A stretch of DNA of 64,000 nucleotides from Immersiella caudata (Eukaryota; Ascomycota; Sordariomycetes; Sordariales; Lasiosphaeriaceae), in assembly GCA_030512335.1 (NCBI GenBank), contig JAULSU010000002.1:3286001-3350000 (forward strand), in the 5' to 3' direction. A program made the translations under genes and the position numbers. Positions 1 to 10,624 of the stretch are shown here, piece after piece. Below the pieces are notes generated by a model that saw only the letters and a program-made list of their open reading frames with translations, ran no database searches and was not told the origin of the DNA. The number at the start of each line of letters is the position of its first letter. Position 1 is the first letter of the stretch.

Positions 1-1164
1 TCCTCATGCTTGCCCCTAAGGCAGCGGAACGTTCCACGCATGTTGTAAGCGAAGGCCTCGTATTCGCCCAGGTCGCCGAGCTCCAACGCCTTGTCGAACG
101 CGGCAGCCGCAGCCTCATACGAGGGTGTGTTCTTGTTGTCAAGGTGATTCAGGCCAATCTGCAATTGGCCCTTTCCAGTCTCCTCAGACAGGTCTGCCGG
201 TTCTTCCAGACCAGCAGGGCGGGGCTTGGACCGGAAGCTCTGCAGGTAGTTGCTAACAAACGTAGAGCTCGGAAGCTTGGGCTCCTTGGTGCTCATGATC
301 TCCTTCGCCTTCGTCTCGGCGAACTTCTTCAACAGCCGCTCGACAGCATTGGCGCTCTGCTCATTCCTAAACCCATCAATGATGCAGCTTGCGGTGAAAT
401 CCAGAAGAGCCTCGCTGAACTTCCCGAGATGGTCGTACGCATTGGCGCGACGATTCAGGGCTTTGATGTACTCGGGGTCGAGGTTAATCGCCGCGGTGGT
501 GTCGTCGACAACCTTCTGCCACTCGCTGAGCGCATTGTAGCAGGCGGCCCTGTTGGAGTAGTAAACTGGGTCCGGCTTGCAGATGATGGCCTTCGAATAG
601 AGATGTATGGCCTTCTCGAAATCCTTGCTTCCGTAGGCCTTGTTGCCCGCTTCTTTCAGCTTGGCAGCGTACTCCTTTCGAGCCGTGTCGGAAAGATGCT
701 GGACGGTGGTCTCGTCGATCTCGGGCAACTCATCGGCGGACTCGACCTTAGCAGTGGGCGGGGTCGTGGGACCAGTGGTCGGTTCAGTCGCGGCTTTCTC
801 TGCTTCCCTCTCGGCTTGTTTCCGCTTCCGCCGTTCTTTTTTGCTAGGTCTGGGGGCGCCATCTTTATCCTATCGTTTGTATTTCAGCATGCGAACCTAG
901 GATGCTTCGTGTGCAGCACGAAGTTTGACGGCTGCTAGCCCGGCAGTGACCCGCCGACGCTGGGACAGAAATGCAACGCACCTTATTCTCAGAACCGCTC
1001 CGAATATAGTACACGGCGCCGGCACCTGTGATGACAACAGCTACGCCGGCAATGGTGTAGACAACCGCCTTGTTCTCGGACACCCATGTCGAGACTCGAT
1101 CCCACAGCGACGGGTCGGCAGTCGTCACTGTCGCTTGTGGAGGAAATGGTGCAGCGGGCGGCAT
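1..1164 (-). CDS. tom70: Mitochondrial import receptor subunit Tom70 (5' part, runs off the window)
   Basis: Outer-membrane receptor that binds carrier-type preproteins with Hsp70/Hsp90 and passes them to the TOM pore. Exon 1 is 982-1164 (61 codons); a GT-AG intron (870-981) follows; exon 2 runs from 869 beyond base 1. The N-terminus has a Pro/Ala/Thr-rich lead, then one hydrophobic segment (about residues 34-54, VVYTIAGVAVVITGAGAVYY) as expected for a signal-anchored Tom70. A Lys/Arg/Glu-rich linker (KKERRKRKQAERE) follows, then TPR repeats, the first containing LKEAGNKAYGSKDFEKAIHL at about residues 132-151. The intron joins in phase 0 and skips a wrong-frame ATG at its 3' side. The start is the first ATG before the anchor. 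About 350 residues are visible; the family is about 600-630, so the C-terminal TPRs lie outside. Identification is by family recognition. Confidence 0.9.
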
Positions 1165-1622
1165 GGCTGCGGTATTAGTAGAGTGTGTAATGACCGTATA
1201 GAATCAGAAGAGAAAATATCCCGGTGAAGAAAAAGAAAAAGACTCGAGCAATTGACTGCAAACCGCCAGTGTGGTAGCTTGAAGAATGCAACACGCCGCG
1301 ATGCAGAGAGTTCGCTGTCGCAGCACCGGTTCGGTCGTAGAGCTCGCGAACAAAAAAATTAGCTTAGCGCGTTCTCTCTTTGGGGGAGCCCCAGCACTGA
1401 GCGCGGCGTTGTGGTCTTTGCTGCCTCAGGCGCCAATATCCACCAGTTACGGCAGCCAAGCGTGTCCCAGCCTAGTTCTTCCGTCATCCCCGACATGCCC
1501 CTTGCAAGCTTTCACGTGCTTAACTTCAAGTCCGACCCGCTATCCATGCAACATGTCGCCTTTGCATGAACGCAAAAGGGCAATGAGGAGAACAACTGCA
1601 TACCCATCAACTCGAGCTTAAG
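1165..1622. other. Intergenic region between divergent tom70 and the aminotransferase gene
   Basis: This 458-base stretch separates two divergent start codons and so must hold both promoters. It has an A-rich patch near 1220-1245. I see no clear TATA box or other defined element, and the open frames in it look non-coding. Confidence 0.6.
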
Positions 1623-2511
1623 ATGGGCGCCAACTTCCAGGTCTTTTCATCACTGCGGTATGACCCAGGTTTGCGTCATGTGCCCGGCAGCAGCTTCATC
1701 CATGCGGGATGGAACTACACGAACGCTTCGCCGCTCTACATGTTGGACTATCACCGGGACCGGATGCTCAGGGCAGCGACTCATTGGGGTTGGGACACAG
1801 CCATCGCCGCCCTCAGTGGTGAAACAGGCCTGAAGAACTTGGAAAGCTTTATCCTCCAGAACATTTGCCAAGATAACCCAGAATCAGCGCTGAGGGTGAA
1901 GGTGACAATCTCCAAGGACGGCGAGATGAGTGTAGTTACAGGCCCGGTCCCGGCGACAGCTCTATCGAACCTCCATCCCCAAAACTTTCCCAGCCCTGGA
2001 CTTTCTTCGGATGGCAGTGAAGAGGGGTTACATTTGCCCCTCAAAAGGCCAGAATACGAGGTCTTGATTGCTGACCTCAAGACAACGCCGTCTGAATACA
2101 CACACTTCAAAACTACGAAGCGCGAGATGTACGACCAGGCACGCCAGAGGGCGCACATCAACCTTCTGGACAAGAAAGAAGTCCTCATCATCAATGAAGA
2201 AGACGGTTCTGTTATGGAAGGGTCCACCACTACGCCGTACGTCTGGAGGAACGAGGGATGGGTGACTCCAACTGTGAATCGAGAGTACCGACCCAAGAGC
2301 GATAGCGGAGGCCAGGATGGAACGAGCCGCAGATGGGCACTCGAAAGGTCAGTAGTCCTACCCCGAACAACAGAATCGAATCTTATGTAATTGGCATAGG
2401 GGCATCGCCACGGAGAGCATTATCCCCGTCAGTTCGCTAGTGGATGGCGAGGAGTGCTGGCTGAGCAACGGCGTCAGAGGCTTCTTTTTCGGGCGGATTA
2501 AGTTGGCTTAA
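1623..2511 (+). CDS. Class IV PLP aminotransferase, aminodeoxychorismate lyase-like
   Basis: Probably 4-amino-4-deoxychorismate lyase (ABZ2/PabC type), which makes p-aminobenzoate for folate. Exons are 1623-2347 and 2400-2511, joined across a 52-nt intron (gtcagt...atag) that restores the frame and the family's Gly/Thr-Arg-Arg-Trp segment followed by GIATESIIPVSSL. Motifs: YHRDRM near the N-terminus (fold-IV substrate-site Arg region), FKTTKREMYDQAR with K163 as the likely PLP lysine, and an acidic loop EEDGSVMEGSTTTPYVW typical of the fold. Length is about 278 residues. The insert NREYRPKSDS before the GGQ loop looks longer than usual. The end (GVRGFFFGRIKLA) fits the family C-terminus. The class is well supported. 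The precise substrate is inferred, and a branched-chain or D-amino-acid aminotransferase of the same fold cannot be excluded. Confidence 0.8.
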
Positions 2512-3966
2512 GCCCGTAAAGGATCGATGGATACGTACCTATTGACTGCACAGGATGGAACATTGAGTGTGTGCTAGGTATCCCTAGCCAATACCTGCTC
2601 CCCTTTTGCAAGGACAACGAGGCCCAAGGCGACTGGCTTGCATGACAGCCGCAAGCTGGGGTCTGTTTACTGAACTTGGACTCTAACAAGCGGATTCCCT
2701 CGGCATATCTGCCTAGGCGTAGCACTTACAAGTACTACTTGAACATCTTGCGTTGGTGCTAAGCCCAGGAGATGCTGCATCCAAACGATGCTCTTGGCAA
2801 GATAGTAGTAACTCTGTCAGGACGAACATGTCTGGCTCCGAAAGATTGGACTGCTTCCCAGACCTACCTACCCAACCATCATTCTCCTATCAAAAGTTTG
2901 ATTCAAGCATAGCAACAAGTGTGCGCCCCAACACGAGGACTAAGTCGATATCACCCCACCAAGGGGGCCTTGTGTGTTTGCCACCAAATGGCACACAAAG
3001 TCGCGACTTCGCCGCAGCCGTGATGCTAGAGTCCACCCAGCCAATTTACGGACCGTTAAGCATTCCATTTGCGCCACCTGTCAACCTGCGGTGTCAACGG
3101 TCACAAGGGAAGCTCAAATACATCACAGAGAGCGAGACGCTCTCACGCAACACGAACCCCCAAAGGCCACACTCTGGCCCGACGAAAGGGTCTCCTTGGC
3201 CGCGGAGCTTTAACCACCATGAATCTAGGAGCCTGAGACCAGCATGTACAGTCTCAAGGTCTCTTGTAGTTGGATGTCAACGACACTCTCCGGGGTGGAG
3301 GGTAAACAACGAATTCGCGAATGCACTTTGAAGCCTGGGCGCGCTGCTTCGGGCCCACCCACGACTAATCTGGACTGATTCAAGAGTGTAAAGTAGGTAA
3401 GTAGATAACACTGCTCGGATGCCCCTGAGGTGTTCTGAATTGGATATAATGCAATTTACGGTGTTCTTTGAGATGCCAGTGTAAACATGTACTCATGCGA
3501 ACCATCCGCTGCTTTTCCTCTGATCCAAGCCCATGTATCAGGTACACTACGGGCGAAGGCAGCAGACATTGTTGCGTGATCCACTACTGTTTGACAAGGC
3601 CAGGCACCTAGCACCTTCTCCATCATCCGAACTGCCCCAACGCCCGAGGGTGTGTGACTCTGACTGTGCGTCGTGCCTTCCCAAGACGGTGACAAACGCA
3701 GTCAGTCGACACTTTGTCCGAGACTATGGAGCAAGGCACAATCTGTGGCTCTTGCGAGTTCAAAAGGGGGAAGAGTCGACTACAAAACAGCACCGTTTTC
3801 CCCTCCAAACATCCGAGCCTGGCCCTCGCCTCTTCACTACCAACCACACCGACGACAGCAAATCTTCCCCTTGCCCAACGCTGTTCTCCACTCATTCTCA
3901 ACTACCTAACTCACCTACTTTGCTTCTCATTTGATATTGCCCCAGGCATCTATCTACCTTCACAGC
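2512..3966. other. Intergenic region, no gene supported
   Basis: About 1.45 kb between the aminotransferase and the protease gene. A 192-codon open frame at 2753-3331 has irregular composition and no recognisable motif. The last 250 bases before 3967 are pyrimidine-rich and look like the promoter and leader of the protease gene. Confidence 0.5.
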
Positions 3967-5691
3967 ATGGAATCCATCTTCCAAGTCCATGCCGCTCTTC
4001 GCCAGGAGTTTGGCTTGACCAAGATTAAGGCGATCCGAAACAAGAACTACAGACCCCATGGCACCAAGTCGTATGTTCGCGTTCTGAACCGATTTGGCTT
4101 CCAGCCCACCAAGCCTGGACCCTACTTCCACAAGTTCACCATCGACAAGAACGCTGCCCCCAAGCAGATCGGGCTCCCTCGCTCGCACAATGGCCTAGTC
4201 CGGAAGACGCCCGTGCCCAAGTCAGTCGACACATCGGAGCCAACTGTCCCGGGCGAAGTCACGGCCGAGGACCAGCAGAACGATTCGATGTATCTCTGTG
4301 AGGTGTTGATTGGCACCCCCCCGCAGAAAGTCATGCTAGACTTTGACACGGGATCTTCCGATCTCTGGGTAGGCTGAACGACCTCCCTGTTGACCTTGAT
4401 GATTACGCTGACACCTCGATCCTCCACAGGTCCGCACCACCAAAAAGTTCACCCTCCCTGCATGGCTTGGCGGCGCCGGAGCTGGACCCAGAAACTTCGA
4501 TCCCTCCAAGTCGTCAAGTTGGAAGGGCGATTCCGACAAGGCTTGGATGATTACCTACGGCGACGGAAGCTCGGCCTCTGGCGATGTCGGTGCCGATGCT
4601 GTGTCTATTGGCGGCCTCGTCATCAAGGACCAAGCGGTTGAGCTTGCCACCAAGATGTCCGCACAGTTTTCCGAGGGTACTGGCGACGGTCTTCTTGGGT
4701 TGGCTTTCCCGATGCTAAACACCGTCACAACGAATGGGCAGCATGACCCCCAGCCCACTCCTATTGTCAACATGATCAACCAGTCCGATATCCCGAAGGA
4801 AGCTGAGCTGTTCACATCTTGCTTCTACAGCTCTCGTGATGAAGAGAAGGAGTCGTTTTACACTTTTGGCTGGATCGACGACGAGATCGTCAAGTCTTCG
4901 GGCGAGGACATCACATGGACCGACATCGACAACTCGGAGGGCTTTTGGATGTTTTCCAGCGAGTCCTTTACTGTCAACGGTCAGAAGGTCACTGCTTCCG
5001 GAAACAAGGCAATCGCCGACACTGGTACAACGCTTGCCCTGGTGTCCGACAGCGTCTGTGATGCCTTGTACAAGCAGATCAAAGGATCGTTCTACAGCGA
5101 GGAGTATCAAGGCTACCTGATTCCGAATACAATCTCGGCCGAGGACCTTCCCAACTTTAGCATTGCTGTCGGCGATAAAGAGTTTGTTATTCAAAAGGAG
5201 GGTCTGCTTTTCGCGCCGGCCGACAGCGAGAACTGGTACGGAGGCGTCCAATCCCGTGGGCAAAACCCCTTTGATATTCTGGGCGATACTTTCCTCAAGT
5301 CCATCTACGCTGTAAGTGGCTCGATGACACGGCCAATTCAAAGCTAACGTACACACAGGTCTGGGACCAGGGCAACAACCGCTTCGGTGCTGTTCCCAAG
5401 ATTGAGAAGTTCCAAAACACAACTCCACCAGCTGAAGGTAGCGGGACCGCTACGAAGTGCGAGGGTACCAGGGGAAAGTGTGCCGAAGCTGAGAAGAAGT
5501 GCAAGACATCGGAGAGAATTTGCCAGAAGCCTGATGAGAAGTGCAAAGAATCCGAGAGCAAGTGTCAGAAGCCCGAGGAAAAGTGTGAGACAACCGAGAC
5601 CAAGTGTGTTTCGGCTGAAAGCAAGCGTGAAGAGGAGGAACTCAAGTGCGGGAAGGCGGAGGAGTCGGGCAGCTGTCCCACTGCGTGCTGA
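3967..5691 (+). CDS. Pepsin-family (A1) aspartic protease with Cys-heptad tail
   Basis: Endopeptidase of the pepsin fold. Exons are 3967-4368, 4430-5311 and 5359-5691 (538 residues), with GT-AG introns of 61 and 47 nt in phase 0. Catalytic motifs are both present: DFDTGSSDLWV (first Asp) and IADTGTTLALVSD (second Asp); the flap is MITYGDGSSASG, and NPFDILGDTFLKSIYAVWD matches the family's C-terminal lobe. The start is MESIFQVHAALRQEFGL; the following LTKIKAIRNKNYRPHGTKSY segment resembles a propeptide. No hydrophobic signal peptide precedes it in this model, so secretion is not shown. After the pepsin domain comes NTTPPAEGSGTA and then a tail of ten exact 7-residue units, nine with Cys (listed separately). 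The protease call is firm; the role of the tail is unknown. Confidence 0.93.
5455..5676 (+). repeat. 21-bp coding repeat: Cys at every seventh residue
   Basis: Cys codons fall at 5458, 5479, 5500, 5521, 5542, 5563, 5584 and 5605, exactly 21 bases apart. The next register (5626) is CGT (Arg), one base from TGT. Cys returns at 5647, and a last Cys at 5674 is off register. Units read like KCEGTRG, KCAEAEK, ICQKPDE, KCKESES. Lys and Glu dominate the other positions, giving a heptad pattern that could form a helix with a stripe of cysteines. Confidence 0.95.
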
Positions 5692-8371
5692 AGGAGATTG
5701 TGGGCCTCGAACATCGGTATGGTTTACTTCATGTGCGCTTGGAGGGTTTGGTAGGTCATTGAGATGGGTTGGTGGTGTGATGAGTATAAGATAATCAGCC
5801 ATGGAGTCTCTTCCCTGCAATGCCGGCATGGCATTCAAATCAATGATAGTATTCTGTTTCACCACGCATGGCTCAGCTTGGTAGCCGGATATCGGAGTGC
5901 ATTCCGCACGATTCAAAGTATCTCCAGCCATCTCTCAGATCTCGTGACAGTGGCATGGATTGGAAGATTCAATGCCAATTTCGCGTGCAGCTCTTGTGAT
6001 GATAATCGCAGAACGTGTATTATTCAAACCGTGCTACAATGGTATCGAGAGACTTCTATTCACTAATTCAACCAGACCGTCTTTACCTATTATCGACTGT
6101 TCGCATGTTCTGCCAGGTTCTGCCAGGGCATAGTCAATACTGCCAAGGGTTAGGGTTCATGACAGACCGATGTGAGGACAAGAAGCGGTCGGTCTGCGCC
6201 AGGCCTCTGTTTGCTCCGTTCTCCATACACAGTAGATACCAGTCAGCTAGTTAAGACGCCATGATTAGTAGGCTGTGGTGACTGCCCAGGTGTCATTGGA
6301 CCTCACCGAAGTTTAACGCGAAACAGGGATCTGAACACACCCATTGTGGAACAAGGCTCCGCAGCGGTTTCGTCGACAGTGTGGGGATATGACCACGCCG
6401 TCAGTAAAACTGCCCGTTGGTGTTGTCGTTTGGCCGCCACGGTGCCGCTGACGGGCAGTACCCAGATTGTACGGATATTTCCGTTTAGCTTGTGATGATC
6501 CGGTGAGGGGAGGCGGTAAAGTTGCGCGTGGCGGCTAGGGTTACCTGGTATGTTGTTCCATGGGTTTGCTGCTTGCTGCCTTATGAGTTGGTCGTGTAAC
6601 GGGGTTCATCCAACTAGAGAGGGAAAAGTGATGAGGTGGAGTGGCTTGATTTGACGACAGCGGGCCAACCAAATAGGGTATATCGCGGCAACATGAGACC
6701 GTGCAGATATTGTCGGGGTTTGTCACAGGTCGCAGAATTTCAAGCCGTACCGCGCAGGGCTGGCTGGCGGGGATTCTGGGCGGGCAAGGTGCGGGAGGTC
6801 CGCGTTCGATGTGACGCCGGGGTTTTTAGTTCAAACTTTGGAGAGGTGGACTGACTTCCTAGGCGATGGATGCATGCCATACGTCCATGGCGACCCGCAG
6901 CTGGAGGGGTCCCAGCTGGAGAAGCTTCGGAAGAGTTGGCGTCGGCTATCGAGAAAGCTGACATTCATGCTTGATGTTCCAGAAGCCGGCAGTCGTGGCT
7001 TGGGACGGGAGCGAGAACACGGATCGACATTGCGTCGACATCGCGATCCTATGCAGTAATCAACCGTCGGGGACAACTGACACGAAAGCGTATGGTTCGG
7101 AAGGGGCTTCCAGAGACCTCGATGAGGCTTTTGTGGACGGTGTGCCCTAGTCACATTCTGGTGGTTGCAGCCGAGCGGGATGGCTTGTTGGAGGCTCTGG
7201 TGGCAGGCTTCTCCGCAGCCTAATCGTCAACGAGGAGAGCTTAATTCGCTTTGAACGCGGGCATCTCCCTGCGTGACTCGCGATGAAACGATGCTCCCCA
7301 TGCTCAAGGCGGCCAAGCGCAGTGTGCATCATCGCCATCAGTCACCGGTCTCCCAACGTGGAGGCTCCATCCACCCCGCTTGCGTTGCACCTCAAGCAAA
7401 AGGGCCAAACAGGACGAGGGGGCGACCTGTGTAAAAACCTGTCAGTCAGGCCCTTTGGTCGGCAGCCTGACAGCATGCGATGGAATCTGCAAGAGGGTGG
7501 AAGGCAGGGATGCATGCTCTTTGTGTGGGACTGTGCTCTGCTGATTGCATGGCGGGGGATGGAATGGAAATGCCTTGGAGTGCGCTGTTGGAGTGTTGCA
7601 AAAACTGCGTGAATTGGGTTGGGCGGGCGGCCAGGGTTAGGGACGACACCGATGGTCGCTTTTTTAGCGAGCAGGTGAGAACGGACACAGGCGTCCCGTC
7701 AATGACGAGCCACTCAGACGGCCCTGTTCCGTCGATTCGAAAAAAAAAATACGAGCAACGAGACTTGCCCGCGGTTTCTGCTTCCCAATCCGACCCATTC
7801 TCCCCATTCTCCATATCCGAACGACAGCATCCGCTTCTGCCGTCGAGCCTGCCCGATCAACGAACCCACCAGCCCGGCCTCCCAAAGGCTGCCTCGCCCA
7901 ACTTCTCGCTCGCAGCCACCTGTCAGGTCCTGCCAGGCGGGTGCTAATCGAGCTAATTCGCCGCTGTGGGCCGTGTTTTGCCTTAGCCGTGTCCACAGAC
8001 GTCGCCGCCTGCTCGAGACTGGACTGCTTGGCTCCCGGCCGCCTAGCATTCCCAACACCCATCAAAGCCGCATTCTGGCTGTTTGGCCCCTACGCCTGCT
8101 CGACGGCCCGCAGTAGTCGCTGACGCCCGGTTCCATCGTCTTTTTTTTGGTTTCTGCTTCGTCAAGAGATTCTCACCGCAGCGCGGTCACGGCTGCCGAC
8201 GATACAACCGTCGAGTCCCGGGCAGACGCACCCAACAAACGACATCCGAACGCTCGACATCACCAGCGGACGACGCATGATCTCGCTGACTCGCCGCCAT
8301 CGCAGCTCCCTGCACCCCGTGCACCCCGACGCCCCGGCGCTTCTCCGCTCAGCCGAGCCAGCCTCGACACA
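5692..8371. other. Long intergenic region (2.7 kb), no gene supported
   Basis: Contains a perfect 10-bp tandem duplication (GTTCTGCCAG) at 6107-6126, a chance-sized GGGTTAGGGTT at 6147-6157 and an A9 run near 7740. From about 7750 onward it is pyrimidine-rich and probably holds the promoter and leader of the next gene. Open frames here have no family features. Confidence 0.55.
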
Positions 8372-10624
8372 ATGGCCGCTGCCGCGCCCCGACGCAGAAA
8401 GATCATCGGCCACCGTCGCCGGGTTGAGGATGAGGGTGAGGAGGAGGGCGGCCCGGAGGCCCTCGAACTCGACGACGACTCGCTGACAGACGGATCCATC
8501 GCGAGTGACGAACATGATCAGGCCGATGACAGCGACACTAGCAACGTCGATGAGATGTCGCCCACCACGCCCAATGCTGCAAAGTCGATGGCGAACGGAC
8601 ATGCAAAGCCAGGGTTTCGACGCAAGACCGACGGCTTAGCTGAGAAATCCGCGAAGCATGAGACTGCTGTGGCCGACAATGAGATTATGCTCAAACGCCT
8701 ATCGCTTGCAGATAAGGACGAGGACGCGCAGGCGGTGAACTTTGACGACGTGCAATCAGGGTCTGCTCCCAGGAGTGCAGCCCCCATCGTCGTGAGCTCT
8801 AGCCCAGTTTCAAGGGGGCAGGAGCGGGTGCCATTGCAGGAGCAGAAGCGTCGGGAGCATGAGGAATATCGACGGAAACGGGCTGAGGACCCGACTTTCG
8901 TGCCCAACCGAGGGGCTTTCTTTTTGCACGACCACCGAGCAGCAGGCCCTGCTGCGAATGGCTTTCGGCCATTCCCTCGCGGGGCACGCGGACGAGGCCG
9001 AGGTGGATTTGGAGGGCCCTTCGCACCTGTTAGGTATGTCAAAATTGCCTCCCCTTGGTTTATTGTGTCTGAGCCTGTGCTAACGGTCCCTTCCAGCCAA
9101 ATGCATGGTGTCTCCGACCCCACGACAACTGGACCTTGGGCCCACGACATGCACGAAGCAGTGGTTGAGCCCTCTCCGCCGCATCATTATCATCGGCAGG
9201 CTCGGTATTTTCCTGATAATGAAGGACCACTGAATGGCACTGGCATCGTCCAGACGGCACCTCAGAGCAAAACAGCCATCAACAGAGCCATGTCGACAGA
9301 AAGGCTGCTGGGGAATGCCACCATCAGGGTGTATATCCCGCCCGTGCTGGAGGTGCCAAAGACGTTTACCGGCATCCCACTCAAGCAGTACACGAAGCTT
9401 CCCGACCATCGCCCGCCGCTCCGTCGCGACAAGCCCGTCCGGATATCGATACCTGAGCACGCAGCCCCTCTGATGCCGCGCTACATCTACCCAGCAAATG
9501 ACAGATCATTCATCTTTATCCCACGAGCCATGCGACCGAACCAGCAGCGTGTTCGCGGAAAAGGTCCTCGATCGAATATGGGAGGCTCGGTAGGCCCGTT
9601 CTCGAGAAGGACTAGTGTGTATGGGAGCTACTATGGCAGCGTCTACTCTCCCAGCATCGCTATGAGCAGGCGCTCGTCCATCGTCCACGATTTCGGCCGC
9701 GACTATCTCCTCTCGCCTACCGGCTCCGCTATCTCCCGGCCGCCTCTCCCCATGGACAACAACAGGCCGGTTGTACGCCTCCCTCCCCTTGCCCAGCCGC
9801 AAGGCCCTGCCATGGCAATTCCCCCTACGCTGGATGCCTCTGATCATGCCGTTGCTATGATGGAGACGTCTATCAACGACATTCCGCAGCCCCAGACGCA
9901 CCCGCTCCCCCAGAAGCCTATTTTCCAGGAGAACAGGCCCAACTCCATTCCTATGCACCAACCGCGTCCTCAGAAGACTGTCTCAGTTGAGAACATCGAG
10001 TCGCCCGCCCAAGCGATGAACGCTCCTCCGCCCTATCAACAAGCGTTCCACCATCAGGTCCCACTGCAGGTCTCGAATCCTTACGGCCAAGAGACACACG
10101 CCCGCAACCCCTCGTATCATTCCCAAGCTGGCCCCGGAACCCCTGGGCCGCTCTCTCAAATCCCAGAGCGTGCTATCCATGCGGCCCCCTTCCAACCTCA
10201 CGCCTACCCTCCGTCCGGATTTTACGGCCAGGGCTATCCTATGATGCAACCACCGCAGCAGGGCTTCTACTATCCTCAGCAGTTTGGTGCTAGCCTGGCA
10301 CCCAATGCCAGTGCGCCGGCCTTCGTACCGGCTTCCCAGCAGAGCCAACAAGTTCCGTACAATCCTAGCGGCCAGAGTGACGCGCAGGCTGCATCAGCTG
10401 CCGGGCAAGCTGGATCCGGGCAAGGCTTGGTTATGCAAGAGATGAACGGCACATACTATTTCTACGATCCTAATCAAATTCCCACCATGGGTGCACTCCC
10501 TTCTTACCCGCCGGCACAACAATACAACCCAGGCATGGTTGGTATGGGAGGGATGGTGACGCCCAGCCCCGATGGGTTTTACTATCAACAGCCGGCACCT
10601 GGGATGGTCTACTATGCCCCTTAG
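8372..10624 (+). CDS. Barentsz/CASC3 (Btz domain) exon-junction-complex protein
   Basis: Core exon-junction factor that binds eIF4AIII and RNA and couples splicing to mRNA fate. Exons are 8372-9033 and 9097-10624. The 63-nt intron has gtatgt, a perfect branch CTAAC and ttccag. The Btz motif is split by it: EYRRKRAEDPTFVPNRGAFFLHDHR upstream in two parts (the DPTFVP and GAFFLHDHR signatures), then GPWAHDMHEAV downstream. An RGARGRGRGGFGG patch lies just before the junction. The N-terminus is basic then acidic (APRRRKIIGHRRR, then Glu/Asp-rich). The rest is long, disordered and Pro/Gln/Tyr-rich up to a C-terminus ending in GMVYYAP. I chose ATG 8372; the frame is open 75 codons further up to another ATG at 8147, but that stretch looks like leader. 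The intron is a multiple of three without a stop (see findings). Confidence 0.88.
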   Translation: MAAAAPRRRKIIGHRRRVEDEGEEEGGPEALELDDDSLTDGSIASDEHDQADDSDTSNVDEMSPTTPNAAKSMANGHAKPGFRRKTDGLAEKSAKHETAVADNEIMLKRLSLADKDEDAQAVNFDDVQSGSAPRSAAPIVVSSSPVSRGQERVPLQEQKRREHEEYRRKRAEDPTFVPNRGAFFLHDHRAAGPAANGFRPFPRGARGRGRGGFGGPFAPVRYVKIASPWFIVSEPVLTVPSSQMHGVSDPTTTGPWAHDMHEAVVEPSPPHHYHRQARYFPDNEGPLNGTGIVQTAPQSKTAINRAMSTERLLGNATIRVYIPPVLEVPKTFTGIPLKQYTKLPDHRPPLRRDKPVRISIPEHAAPLMPRYIYPANDRSFIFIPRAMRPNQQRVRGKGPRSNMGGSVGPFSRRTSVYGSYYGSVYSPSIAMSRRSSIVHDFGRDYLLSPTGSAISRPPLPMDNNRPVVRLPPLAQPQGPAMAIPPTLDASDHAVAMMETSINDIPQPQTHPLPQKPIFQENRPNSIPMHQPRPQKTVSVENIESPAQAMNAPPPYQQAFHHQVPLQVSNPYGQETHARNPSYHSQAGPGTPGPLSQIPERAIHAAPFQPHAYPPSGFYGQGYPMMQPPQQGFYYPQQFGASLAPNASAPAFVPASQQSQQVPYNPSGQSDAQAASAAGQAGSGQGLVMQEMNGTYYFYDPNQIPTMGALPSYPPAQQYNPGMVGMGGMVTPSPDGFYYQQPAPGMVYYAP

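Noticed and set aside
2753..3331. 192-codon plus-strand open frame
   Set aside because: No motif, irregular composition, and comparable frames overlap it; no splice-joined family match.
6147..6157. Telomere-like GGGTTAGGGTT
   Set aside because: Less than two full repeat units; chance occurrence far from any sign of a chromosome end.
8147..8371. 75-codon N-terminal extension of the Btz protein
   Set aside because: Open frame in the leader without conserved features; the ATG at 8372 gives the expected basic-then-acidic N-terminus.
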